A DNA stretch of 64,000 bases. Source: CATQHL01 sp965204655 (GTDB lineage: Bacteria > Actinomycetota > Acidimicrobiia > Acidimicrobiales > CATQHL01). The translations under genes and the position numbers were made by a program. Location of the stretch: positions 1,860,001 through 1,924,000 of the forward strand of contig OZ241998.1 of the NCBI GenBank assembly GCA_965204655.1, in the 5' to 3' direction. This document shows, piece by piece, positions 41,326 to 49,691 of this stretch (positions are counted from its first letter, which is position 1; each line of letters begins with the position of its first letter). The notes beneath the pieces are model-generated. The model saw only the letters and a program-made list of their open reading frames with translations, searched no databases and was not told where the DNA came from.

Positions 41326-43416
41326 TCAGTTCTGATCTAGGGGCGGCGGCGGAGGCAGTTCGGCAGGCGGGCTCTCGCCTCCGTTCGGTGCGCCCGTGTC
41401 GACTTCAGAGGTGCTTTGCTCGCCTTCGGTTGCGGTGTCCGACTCCAGGGCGCCTACGTACAAAACCACTTCGGTTTCCGTTGCCAGTTGCACGCCCGGC
41501 GCCGGTGTTTGTTCCAACACCCGTCCGATCATGGTCTCGTCGAGTGTCGTTCTGATTCGCGTGGTATAACAGTTTTCACACCACTCGTCTAGTCGAGTCG
41601 TAGCGGCCCTCAGATCCTCGCCCACTAGGTTGGGCATAACCGATGGGCCGAGGGAAATATACAAGAGGATCTGGTTGCCGGGTGTATGAGGCGTGCCTGC
41701 CGGGGGCACGGTGCGCGTGGCGTGATCCCTCGGAGCGGCCTCGGAAGTCTCCTGATTCATCACCACCACGAAGCCGGCTGCTTCTAGATCAGCCCTAGCG
41801 TTGTCCCTCGGACGGCCTTTGACTTCGGGTACCAGTATGTTTGCAGGACCCGAAGAGATGTCAAGAAAAACGCTTTCACCCATTTCAATTTTGCTTTCAG
41901 GGACGGGTTGTTGTGACACAACTTCCCCTTTGAGTTGGTCGCTCGTGACTTCCGTAGCGATTCCTTCAAGCCCCAAGTCACTCAGGAGGCCTAGGGCCGC
42001 GGTGGCCGTCAAGCCCACCAGACTGGGTACGGGAACACTGCCCGCTCCGGAACTAACCGTTAACGTAACGGTAGACCCCACTTCTGCTCTGCTGCCCCCT
42101 GGGGGGGTTTGTGAACTAACCGCCCCTTCAGCGGTGCGGGTATTTTCCTGGTATGTTAGTTTTACTACAAACCCGGCGTTTTCTAGCGTACGTACTGCCT
42201 CGTCTCTTTGGAGTTCAAAAACAGATGGAACCGTTTCTAGGTTGGCTGATGGCGCATCTGCGGTTCCTCCGTCTCTCAGCACGTTGAACAATACCACGAC
42301 AAGCACGATCAACGTCACGATCAAGACAGCGAAACCCGCGTAAAACATACCCGACCGACGCTGACGTTCTAGGAAGACAGTAGTATCGCCTCCCCGTTTC
42401 CGAGTCCTCTTGTTTCTCTGGCTGTATCCGGGGGGTTGACCTGAGGCGCGCAGGTATTCCGTCCCCACGCGCCTCCTGCGCTGCGGTGCAGCGGCGGAAC
42501 TTCTTCTGTTTCTCTCCGCGGCCGGTGTTCTTTTGCGTTGACCCGAAGGGGGCTTGCCGGCGGAGGGCTCACTCTTGCTTTTGACTTTTTCTCTGATGTG
42601 CCGCAGGTGTTCAAGTACGTCTTCCGCTCGGTTGTAGCGCTCTGCGGGATTCTTGGCCAGCAGCCGCATAGTCGCCGATTCCAGTTCTTGAGGCACCCGA
42701 GCGCCTGCTTCGCCGAGTGGTCTTGGGCGCTTTCGGGCGTGCTGATATGCCAAGCTGGCCGCTGAATCTCCTTCGAACAGCGGGCGTCCCGTCAAAGTTT
42801 CGTAGATCACCACCCCAAGGGAGTACAGGTCGCTTCTAGCGTCTACCTGTGCGCCCCGCGCTTGTTCGGGTGATATGTAGGCGGCGGTTCCCACGACCAT
42901 GCCGGCCTGGGTGAGATTGCTGAGTCCGCCGCCTGTCACGGTGGCGATTCCAAAGTCGGCCACCTTGATGCGCCCTTGCGAACTCACGAGCACGTTTCCG
43001 GGCTTTATGTCGCGATGTATGATTCCGTTTTGGTGGGCGAACGCTAGCGCTGCGGAAACGCCTATACCCACGCCCAAGGCGGCGTCTGGATTCATTCGCC
43101 CCCGGTCGGCGAGCAGTTCCATGAGGCTTTGACCTTCTACGTACTCCATGACGATGAAGTAGTTGTCCCCTTGCCGACCCCAGTCGTAGATGGCGATGAT
43201 GTTGTGATGGCTGAGGCTGGCCGCGGCCCGAGCCTCGCGCCTGAAGCGCTCGGCAAAGGATTCGTCCGCGGCGAATTGGGGATGCAGCATTTTTATGGCC
43301 ACGAGTCGGTCAAGCTGCAGGTCGCGTGCCAAAAAGACGCTGGCCATGCCTCCTCGGGCGAGCCTTCGCACGAACTCGTATCTACCGCCAAGCACGGGAG
43401 GAGAACTAGATGGCAT
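41326..43416 (-). CDS. pknB: Serine/threonine protein kinase with PASTA repeats (PknB/StkP type)
   Basis: A 696-residue receptor kinase. The N-terminal kinase has the Gly-rich loop LARGGMASV, Lys42 in VAIKML, the catalytic loop HRDIKPGNVLV and DFG in VADFGIATV. A basic juxtamembrane stretch precedes one helix (about 355-378), and four extracellular PASTA repeats follow (VPSVFELQRDEAVRTLENAGF, VPSLVGLTATAALGLL, and two more). An acidic Pro-rich tail ends the protein. It senses peptidoglycan fragments and controls growth and division. The PP2C phosphatase gene directly upstream is its probable antagonist, and crgA is nearby. Confidence 0.95.
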   Translation of the reverse strand: MPSSSPPVLGGRYEFVRRLARGGMASVFLARDLQLDRLVAIKMLHPQFAADESFAERFRREARAAASLSHHNIIAIYDWGRQGDNYFIVMEYVEGQSLMELLADRGRMNPDAALGVGIGVSAALAFAHQNGIIHRDIKPGNVLVSSQGRIKVADFGIATVTGGGLSNLTQAGMVVGTAAYISPEQARGAQVDARSDLYSLGVVIYETLTGRPLFEGDSAASLAYQHARKRPRPLGEAGARVPQELESATMRLLAKNPAERYNRAEDVLEHLRHIREKVKSKSEPSAGKPPSGQRKRTPAAERNRRSSAAAPQRRRRVGTEYLRASGQPPGYSQRNKRTRKRGGDTTVFLERQRRSGMFYAGFAVLIVTLIVLVVVLFNVLRDGGTADAPSANLETVPSVFELQRDEAVRTLENAGFVVKLTYQENTRTAEGAVSSQTPPGGSRAEVGSTVTLTVSSGAGSVPVPSLVGLTATAALGLLSDLGLEGIATEVTSDQLKGEVVSQQPVPESKIEMGESVFLDISSGPANILVPEVKGRPRDNARADLEAAGFVVVMNQETSEAAPRDHATRTVPPAGTPHTPGNQILLYISLGPSVMPNLVGEDLRAATTRLDEWCENCYTTRIRTTLDETMIGRVLEQTPAPGVQLATETEVVLYVGALESDTATEGEQSTSEVDTGAPNGGESPPAELPPPPPLDQN

Positions 43417-43524
43417 GGTTAATACATTTTAGGAGAGCGTTAAGACGCAACAATTGACGCTCCCGCCGCTGCGGTCGTTCACCGCCGCCTCCGTGTTCAC
43501 AGCCGCCGCTGCTGACGTGCATCC

Positions 43525-44316
43525 TCAACTGACTTTCTCGGTTTTCATGACGTCTGCGACCACCACTGTGATGTTGTCCCGCCCGCCGCGGTCGTTGGCC
43601 TGCCGTACCAGTTCGTCTGCCGCTTCATCGGGTTTGTCAAGCGACCTGAGTACCTCTGCGATCTCTTCGTCGGTCAATTCGCCTGTGAGGCCGTCGCTGG
43701 TCAGTAGATAGCGGTGGCCTTCCACTGCCTCGTGTTCCCAGGTGTCCACTTCTGCGGGTTCGGGGAACACCCCGAGTACTCTGGAAAGGCTCATAGGACT
43801 CATGGAGTTCATGGCTTCGGCCGGACTGCATCCGTAGTGTCTGATCAACTCGTTGTAGTTGACGTGATCCCAAGTCAGTTGTTCCAAGTCTCCGTCGGCA
43901 AGCCTATAGATGCGTGAATCCCCGACGTTGGCGAGAGCGACCACGCCCTCTGGGTCCAAAGCCAAGGCGCAGAGCGTGGTGCACATCTCGCTCAATTTGA
44001 TGTCTGATGCCGCTCTGTCCAGCACTGCGAAGTGTGCGGCAGCAAAAGCTTGGCGCAGAGCCTCCGCCGTGGATACCTTTTTTCTTTTTTTCGTTCCGCC
44101 TCTTCGGTTGCGTCCCCCGGCGCCCTGGGACTCTGCGAAGTCGGTGAGCGCTTCAATGGCGGCCTCTGAAGCTGCATCGCCGCCCGCGTGGCCTCCCAGC
44201 CCGTCTGCTACCGCTAGCAACTCTTCGTGTACTAGGAAGGAATCCTCGTTCTGCTCACGGATGCGTCCTACATGCGTGCAGGCTTTCGCCGAGAGGGTGA
44301 ACTCGCCGATCGTCAT
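43525..44316 (-). CDS. PP2C-family serine/threonine phosphatase (PstP type)
   Basis: A 263-residue PP2C phosphatase. Metal-binding motifs are visible: NEDSF near the start, LAVADGLGGHAGGD, GDSRIYRL and the C-terminal GGRDNITVVV. I choose the ATG at 44316 (MTIGEFTL), with AAGG upstream; an upstream ATG at 44379 is possible. No membrane segment is evident, unlike mycobacterial PstP, so it may be soluble. It should dephosphorylate PknB and its targets; the two genes are adjacent and co-directional, 108 bases apart. Confidence 0.92.
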   Translation of the reverse strand: MTIGEFTLSAKACTHVGRIREQNEDSFLVHEELLAVADGLGGHAGGDAASEAAIEALTDFAESQGAGGRNRRGGTKKRKKVSTAEALRQAFAAAHFAVLDRAASDIKLSEMCTTLCALALDPEGVVALANVGDSRIYRLADGDLEQLTWDHVNYNELIRHYGCSPAEAMNSMSPMSLSRVLGVFPEPAEVDTWEHEAVEGHRYLLTSDGLTGELTDEEIAEVLRSLDKPDEAADELVRQANDRGGRDNITVVVADVMKTEKVS

Positions 44317-44418
44317 GCCTTGTCCCAATGTGATCGTTGCGGCTTCGCCAACAATCCGGCGGTGAATTCGCTGCCGCACCTCATAACTAGAACTCTCGAC
44401 ATTAGCCTTGATAACTCA

Positions 44419-44504
44419 GCGCGAGTGGCGGAATTTGGTAGACGCGCAGGATTCAGGTTCCTGTGTTCGATAAGGACGTGAGGGTTCAAGTCCCTCCTCG
44501 CGCA
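44419..44504 (+). tRNA. tRNA-Leu (anticodon CAG)
   Basis: An 86-base type II tRNA. The acceptor GCGCGAG pairs with CTCGCGC, the anticodon arm CAGGA TTCAGGT TCCTG has anticodon CAG, a long variable arm follows, and the T-arm is GAGGG TTCAAGT CCCTC. The discriminator is A (44504); CCA is not fully encoded. It lies between the phosphatase and globin genes. A tRNA-Leu in this neighbourhood is also known from mycobacteria. Confidence 0.97.
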
Positions 44505-44572
44505 CCGATCGAGTGGTTTATCTGCGAAAATTCCAGCATTCCCCAGCATTCCAAGGTTTCTTCAAAGGCTTT

Positions 44573-45094
44573 TCACGACTTTTGGGCAGGGTGGCTGCCC
44601 CCCGAATCCTGCGCCGAACTGCCGGCGTCTGTTGCCGTGCGTCCTCCTTCGGCAGGCGTGCCTTCGGCGGGGACCATCGGCAGAAGCTTCCCCCTCTTGC
44701 CCTGATTGATCAGGTGGGTGGCCGCCCTTTCGAAGTAATTGATGAGTTCCGCCTTTACTTCCTCTGGGGAGTTTGAAATTTTTACGGCGGCGGACATGTG
44801 TTCCATCCAGGCGTCTCGCTCGGCTTGCCCGATGACGAAAGGTAGGTGTCGCGCCCTCAGCATCGGCTGCCCCCTGACGCTGCTGTAGAGGTTCGGGCCT
44901 CCCCAGTACTCCACGAGGAAAGCGGCAAGATTCGCCTTGGAATCGGTCAGGTCAGCGGGATACAAAGGTCGCAGCAGGGGATCGTCGGCGACTCCTGCGT
45001 AAAAGCGCTCCACCAAAGACTCGAAGAACTTTATCCCCCCTGCTTTAGCGAACAGCGTTCCCGTTTCCTCGCTTACGGAGTCCGGGCATCCCAT
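44573..45094 (-). CDS. Group II truncated haemoglobin (trHbO-like)
   Basis: A 173-residue globin, longer than the usual 120-135 because of a C-terminal soluble tail rich in Gly/Ser/Thr. Globin landmarks are the B-helix FFESLVERFYAGV, with Tyr B10, LRPLYP with Tyr CD1, the proximal histidine in MLRARHLPFVIG, and the conserved tryptophan G8 in ERDAWMEHM, typical of group II. It binds O2 or NO and may protect or serve the respiratory chain. Alone here, with the tandem repeats just upstream. Confidence 0.88.
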   Translation of the reverse strand: MGCPDSVSEETGTLFAKAGGIKFFESLVERFYAGVADDPLLRPLYPADLTDSKANLAAFLVEYWGGPNLYSSVRGQPMLRARHLPFVIGQAERDAWMEHMSAAVKISNSPEEVKAELINYFERAATHLINQGKRGKLLPMVPAEGTPAEGGRTATDAGSSAQDSGGSHPAQKS

Positions 45095-45128
45095 GTGTTC
45101 ATTTTTCCATATTGAGTCGCGTGTTTGT

Positions 45129-45219
45129 CGTAGCGTGTTGTCTCAGCGTCCGTAGCGTGTTGTCTCAGCGTCCGTAGCGTGTTGTCTCAGCGTCCGTAGC
45201 GTCGAATTGTCTCAGCGTC
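45129..45219. repeat. 22-bp tandem repeats between globin and isochorismatase-like genes
   Basis: Three identical 22-base units (CGTAGCGTGTTGTCTCAGCG then TC) start at 45129, 45151 and 45173. A fourth, 25-base version carrying GAATT follows at 45195-45219. They lie just upstream of the globin gene, so they sit in its promoter region, and ahead of the next gene on the other strand. There are no spacers, so this is not a CRISPR array. Confidence 0.92.
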
Positions 45220-45329
45220 GTGTTATCAGCGCCGAATTGCCTTGCCTCCCTCGCCGCACACCGATGCTAGGCCAAGAATACGCCCGCCGTCCGCTGCGGC
45301 TTTCCCTGAAAGCAACTACTCTTAACGCC

Positions 45330-45944
45330 ATGACACTTACCCAACTCGTTGAACCATCACATACAGCCGTCGTTCTTCAGGAATGCCAGAACGGAATCAT
45401 CGGCGCCAACTCCGGTCTCCCAGCCATGGCTGAGGCAGCTAAGGAATCGGGTTGCATTCAAGCCGTGGCGCGCCTTGTTGCTGCCGCTCGCTCAGCAGGG
45501 GTGCGCGTTATCCACAGTGTTTTTCATCAGCGCGAAGACGGATGGGGTGACAACACCGACTTGTTGCTCTTCAAAGTCATCGAGGAATCCCCGGTGAAGT
45601 TGTATGCGGGCAGCGAAGCAGTCCAGCCCATTGACGAAATCGGGTTGGATCCTGCCGACTTTGTGATAGTGCGTCATCACGGGATGTCGCCTTTCCCTGC
45701 GAGTGAGCTCAACGCAGTGCTCCGCAACGAGGGCGTAAACACGATCATCCCCGCAGGCGTCTCGGTGAACTGGGCCATTACCAACCTCACCTTCGACGCC
45801 GTGAACCGGGGTTACGACGTCGTTGTCCCCCGCGATGCGGTGACGGGTATTCCGGCGGAGTACGTGGAGATGGCCATCGAACACTCCCTGGCGTTCGTTT
45901 CCACGATTGCCACCACCGAAGAGATAGTGACTGCTTGGTCTTAA
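45330..45944 (+). CDS. Isochorismatase-superfamily protein without the usual triad
   Basis: A 204-residue protein with isochorismatase-like fold features: VVLQECQNGIIG at the first strand, AARSAGVRVIHSVFHQRED, and PAGVSVNWAITNL followed by GYDVVVPRDAVTG. The usual Asp-Lys-Cys triad is altered: Asp is Glu (QECQNG), the lysine position is a basic HH segment, and the cysteine position (GVxTNxC) reads GVSVNWA. Cysteine-based hydrolysis is therefore not expected. Related proteins with a similar GVSVN pattern exist in actinobacteria, so this may be a subfamily and not decay. The ATG at 45330 is the likely start. Confidence 0.78.
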   Translation: MTLTQLVEPSHTAVVLQECQNGIIGANSGLPAMAEAAKESGCIQAVARLVAAARSAGVRVIHSVFHQREDGWGDNTDLLLFKVIEESPVKLYAGSEAVQPIDEIGLDPADFVIVRHHGMSPFPASELNAVLRNEGVNTIIPAGVSVNWAITNLTFDAVNRGYDVVVPRDAVTGIPAEYVEMAIEHSLAFVSTIATTEEIVTAWS

Positions 45945-47134
45945 CCCCGAGTGTCCCTAGGGGCTCGAGAGAGGAGCGCTCCGAGGCGTTGGCAGGCCTC
46001 CGTTAGCACCTCCGTGCGCTTACAGAAAGCGAAACGCACAAGCGGGCCGCCAGCGTCCTTGTCATCGTAGAAGACGACGCTCGGTACGGCTGCGACACCA
46101 CATCGCTCCGGGAGGGAAGAGCAGAACTTCACTCCGTCGGTCTCGCCAAGCGGCCCTATATGAGTGGTCAAGTAGTAAGTACCCGAAGAGTGTCGTACTT
46201 CGAGGCCGGCCTCCTTCAAACCGCGGCTGAGGAGGTCGCGTTTGGAGCACAAGTCGTCGGCTATACCCCTGTAGTAGTCGTCGCCAAGGGCTAGACCGCG
46301 GGCTATGGCGTACTGAAACGGCCCCCCGTTCACATAGGTGAGGAACTGCTTTGAGGTGCGGACGGCTCTCAGCAGTTCAGGAGAGGCGCAGACCCATCCG
46401 ATCTTCCATCCGGTCGCCGAGAAGGTCTTGGCGCCGGAACTGATGGTGATCGTCCGCTCCCGCATTCCAGGGAGCGTTGCCAGCGGTATGTGCTCTCCGT
46501 CAAAGACGAGATGTTCGTAGACCTCGTCGGTCGCGACCAGCAGGTCGCGGCGACAGGCCAGGTCGGCTATGAACTCCAACTCGTTTCTGCTGAAGACCTT
46601 GCCGGTGGGATTGTGAGGCGAGTTCAACAGAATTAGTCGGGTGCGCGGCCCCAAGGCGGCTTCAAATTCCTCTGGCGCAAAACGGGAGTCTGCCCCCTTC
46701 AGCTGCACAGGCTTTCGCCGTGCGCCCGCCAGCGCAATCGTGGCCGTGTAGCTGTCGTAGTAAGGCTCAAAGCAGACCACTTCGTCTCCCGCTTCGCAGA
46801 GGGAGAGCACCGTTGAGGCGATGGCTTCGGTGGCTCCCGCCGTGATCAGCACTTCCGTGTCCGGGTCGTAGTCCAGGTCGTAGAAGCGCTTCTGATGTTC
46901 GGCTGCCGCTCGTCGCAATTCCGGTATGCCGATGCCGGGCGGATACTGATTGTGCCCGTTGCGTATCGCCCACACGGCGGTCTCGAGGACTTCGCTCGGT
47001 CCGTCGGTGTCGGGAAATCCTTGCCCCAGGTTGATCGCTCCCGTCCGCATCGCCAGGGCAGACATCTCCGCAAATATGGTTGTGCCGAATTCCTGCATCC
47101 GCTCGATGAGGTAGGGGTTGTGCCGGGGCATCAC
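45941..47134 (-). CDS. Class I/II pyridoxal-phosphate aminotransferase
   Basis: A 397-residue fold-type I aminotransferase. NLGQGFPDTDGP near the N-terminus is typical of the kynurenine/methionine aminotransferase group; NSPHNPTGKVF, ATDEVYEHLVFDG with the Asp-x-x-Tyr, and SGAKTFSATGWKIGW, with the cofactor lysine, are all present. The C-terminal arginine RFAFCK binds the substrate carboxylate. Substrate unknown; the group accepts aromatic and sulfur amino acids. Its stop overlaps the isochorismatase-like gene's stop from the opposite strand by four bases. Confidence 0.9.
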   Translation of the reverse strand: MMPRHNPYLIERMQEFGTTIFAEMSALAMRTGAINLGQGFPDTDGPSEVLETAVWAIRNGHNQYPPGIGIPELRRAAAEHQKRFYDLDYDPDTEVLITAGATEAIASTVLSLCEAGDEVVCFEPYYDSYTATIALAGARRKPVQLKGADSRFAPEEFEAALGPRTRLILLNSPHNPTGKVFSRNELEFIADLACRRDLLVATDEVYEHLVFDGEHIPLATLPGMRERTITISSGAKTFSATGWKIGWVCASPELLRAVRTSKQFLTYVNGGPFQYAIARGLALGDDYYRGIADDLCSKRDLLSRGLKEAGLEVRHSSGTYYLTTHIGPLGETDGVKFCSSLPERCGVAAVPSVVFYDDKDAGGPLVRFAFCKRTEVLTEACQRLGALLSRAPRDTRG

Positions 47135-47197
47135 ATGAGCCTAGGAGGAGAGCCAATTTTCAGACTAGACGCCTCAGCGCCTGGACGTCCCAACGCC

Positions 47198-47905
47198 TCA
47201 GCTCGCCCTGGTTTTGGAGTTCAGTGTCTCGTGGGACTGATCTAAAAGGAGCTGAAGCTTTTTATGTAGAGAGGCGGTGAAGGCGCGTCGGTTCTCCTTG
47301 CGGCCCTTCTCTGCGTCTGAGTTCCGACTGGGTGATGTGACGGGTTCTCCCACCGTGATCACGATTTTCCGCATGCGGGGGAAGATCGCCTTGGGCGGCA
47401 TGGCTTCTTCGGTTCCAGCGAGTCCGATGGGGATGACCGGCGCCCCAGAAGAGACAGCCAGATAACTGCACCCGTCGAGTATTTTTTCTACCACCGGCCC
47501 GGAGCGTCGCGAACCTTCGGGGAACACCAACAAGAGTTCTTTCCGCCGCAGAATCTCCAGAGCGGAGTTCAACGCGAAGCGGTCCATCGAACCCCGGCGG
47601 ACGGGGAATGCTCCGATGGAGGTTGAGAACCACGCTCTGAACTTGCCTTTGAACATTGCGTCCTTCGCCATAGAGCGCACTCGTCGGCGGCAATAGCTGG
47701 AGATGAGGGGAACGTCCAGGTTGGAGCGGTGCACTGGCGCCAGGATTGCTGCTCCCTCTGCGTTGAGGTGCTCTCGTCCCCGCACGCTCACCTTGAAGTA
47801 GCAGCGGGCAAGCAGGAAAGAGAAGTTCCGCGCCAGCCAGTAGACAAGAATCGAGGTTCTCCTGTCGGCGTTCCTGAGCACGCGTGCGTGAAGGTTTGTG
47901 GACAT
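47198..47905 (-). CDS. 1-acyl-sn-glycerol-3-phosphate acyltransferase (PlsC) family protein
   Basis: A 235-residue acyltransferase from the ATG at 47905 (MSTNLHARV); an earlier in-frame ATG would overlap the SDR gene. The HX4D motif is APVHRSNLDVP, motif III is VFPEGSRRSG, and VIPIGLAGTEE forms the fourth block. An N-terminal hydrophobic stretch (LVYWLARNFSFLLARCYF) anchors it to the membrane. It should make phosphatidic acid or a related lipid. The SDR gene directly upstream is probably in the same operon. Confidence 0.88.
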   Translation of the reverse strand: MSTNLHARVLRNADRRTSILVYWLARNFSFLLARCYFKVSVRGREHLNAEGAAILAPVHRSNLDVPLISSYCRRRVRSMAKDAMFKGKFRAWFSTSIGAFPVRRGSMDRFALNSALEILRRKELLLVFPEGSRRSGPVVEKILDGCSYLAVSSGAPVIPIGLAGTEEAMPPKAIFPRMRKIVITVGEPVTSPSRNSDAEKGRKENRRAFTASLHKKLQLLLDQSHETLNSKTRAS

Positions 47906-47927
47906 CGCACTCTGTCTGCGTCCGCGC

Positions 47928-48857
47928 TCAGATCGTTTTGGAGGGTCTGCCCGGGCCTTCTGCATCCCGTCCGAAAACGTCAGCGTTCAGACGAGCGCGG
48001 TTCATCAGTTCGGCCACTACATCACCTAGTTTGGCGGGATCGTCAGGCTGGACGGCGGTCGGGCCGCGGTGCCAACCCTCTGCTATGGCGAGCCGGTCAC
48101 CGCTCACGTCGAAAACCCTGCCAGTGACTCCGGACGATTCCGGGCTCGCCAGCCACGCGGCGATGACGGCGATCCAGCGCGGCGACCACGATTCCTCCCG
48201 CTTCTTGGCGTCCTCTGCCCCGAACAGCGGCCTCGTCAGCCTGGTGAGGGCGGCCGGCGCAATGCAGTTCACCGTCACGCCGTAGCGAGCCAATTCGAGG
48301 GCAGTGATGATTGAAAAGGCGGCGACGCCCGCTTTCGCCGCTCCGTAGTTGGACTGTCCGGCGTTGCCGTAGATCCCCGACGGGGAAGTGGTATTTATCA
48401 CGCGGGCGTCCAGCGTCCTGCCCGCCTTTGCCTGCTGCCGCCAGTAGGCCGCCGCATGGTGCGTGGGAGCAAAAGTCCCCTTCAAGTGGACCTTGATTAC
48501 GTCGTCCCAGTCGCTCTCGCTCATCGAGAAGATCATCTTGTCTCGCAGGATGCCGGCGTTGTTGATGAGTATGTCCAGATTTCCGAAGGCGTCAACAGCC
48601 TGGTTAATCATGTTTCCGGCCTGACGGAAATCGCTCACGTCGTCGCCGTTCACTTCGGCTTCACCGCCGTTGGCGCGGATTTCCTCCACCACTTCTGCGG
48701 CGGGCGAGATGTTCGCGCCCCCGCCGCCGGGATCGCTGCCAAGGTCGTTGACGAGAACCTTGGCTCCCTCGCTGGCCAGCATGAGAGCGTGCTCTCGTCC
48801 GATCCCTCGGCCCGCTCCCGTCACGACCGCAATTCTTCCTTTGCAAAGTCCGCTCAT
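47928..48857 (-). CDS. SDR-family oxidoreductase, peroxisomal-MFE-like
   Basis: A 309-residue SDR. VVTGAGRGIGREHALMLASEGAKVLVNDLG is the cofactor-binding start, and the GREHAL and VNDLG wording, with the extra loop GSDPGGGGANISPAAEVV, is typical of the 3-hydroxyacyl-CoA dehydrogenase part of multifunctional enzymes type 2. Catalytic YGAAKAG is present. It probably oxidises a hydroxyacyl-CoA in beta-oxidation or a sterol-type substrate. The PlsC-like gene lies 22 bases downstream, suggesting co-transcription. Confidence 0.87.
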   Translation of the reverse strand: MSGLCKGRIAVVTGAGRGIGREHALMLASEGAKVLVNDLGSDPGGGGANISPAAEVVEEIRANGGEAEVNGDDVSDFRQAGNMINQAVDAFGNLDILINNAGILRDKMIFSMSESDWDDVIKVHLKGTFAPTHHAAAYWRQQAKAGRTLDARVINTTSPSGIYGNAGQSNYGAAKAGVAAFSIITALELARYGVTVNCIAPAALTRLTRPLFGAEDAKKREESWSPRWIAVIAAWLASPESSGVTGRVFDVSGDRLAIAEGWHRGPTAVQPDDPAKLGDVVAELMNRARLNADVFGRDAEGPGRPSKTI

Positions 48858-49036
48858 CTTGATTGTTCAACCTCGTTCTAGCCGTTAGATGCCGTTTGCC
48901 TCGATCATGCTATGAGGCTGCGGAGTGTCGGTGCGTTGGGTTTCTGCGATCCGACGCCATTTTGTGCAACATTGCATGAGATTTTCCTCTAACCTAGTTG
49001 CGAAATTGTCAGGATCGAGATGTCGGGAGGCAGTCG

Positions 49037-49672
49037 ATGAAAAAAATAGGGATGCGCCGGGAGGCGTTTAGGTTCAAAGCGAAGCTAGCTGTGCTGCTCG
49101 TTGCGGGAGTTCTAGCGGTGCTCTGGGCTGCTCCGGCGACAGCGGACGAGCACTTGCAGATTTCCATCGAACCGGAGTCGGTTCCAGCCGAGGCGGGGGA
49201 TGTCACGATCACCGTGAGCGGTACGAGCCCTAGCGGGCCGCTTAGTCCCTTCTTTGTTACCAAGTGCCCAGGCGCCGGAGGCGACCCGACAAGGCTCGCC
49301 GCAATCGCCGAAGCAGGCGGTGATGTGAGCACCATGCTGGCAGCGGCAACGCAGCTTTGCCCCAGCATTATGGCTGACGCCGCCTCTCCGGACTGGGACG
49401 ACGGAGACTTTTCGCATGAAATAACTATCTCTATAACCGACGACGACATCGCAAACGGAGCAGTGGTAGTGCTCGCCGCCGGCCTGTCCGGCACCGACCC
49501 GGTGTTTGCTTTTCTTGCGCTGCAGGTGGGGCCGACACCCTCTCTAATAGCAGAACCCTCCCTGGCTGACACCGGAGCAAACAGCAGTTTGTTGCTCATC
49601 GTTGGAGTTTCCGTGCTTGCCGCCGGTTTGTTGGTCTTGGCGCAGGGCCGCCGCGTACGCTCTGTTCACTAG
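49037..49672 (+). CDS. Secreted protein with LAxTG-like sorting signal
   Basis: A 211-residue secreted protein from the ATG at 49037, which has GGGAGG upstream. A signal peptide (LAVLLVAGVLAVLWAAPATADE) is followed by about 140 residues of predicted beta-rich domain (ISIEPESVPAEAGDVTITVSG), with a few cysteines in KCPGAGG and LCPSIM. The C-terminus has SLADTGANSS, then a hydrophobic helix and RRVRS, the sorting pattern of class E sortase substrates (LAxTG). No sortase gene is in the window. Function unknown; probably cell-wall anchored. Confidence 0.72.
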   Translation: MKKIGMRREAFRFKAKLAVLLVAGVLAVLWAAPATADEHLQISIEPESVPAEAGDVTITVSGTSPSGPLSPFFVTKCPGAGGDPTRLAAIAEAGGDVSTMLAAATQLCPSIMADAASPDWDDGDFSHEITISITDDDIANGAVVVLAAGLSGTDPVFAFLALQVGPTPSLIAEPSLADTGANSSLLLIVGVSVLAAGLLVLAQGRRVRSVH

Positions 49673-49691
49673 GTAATTTCCAAGGCCAGCG

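Noticed and set aside
45129..45219. CRISPR array
   Set aside because: Units abut one another with no spacers, and no cas gene is present.
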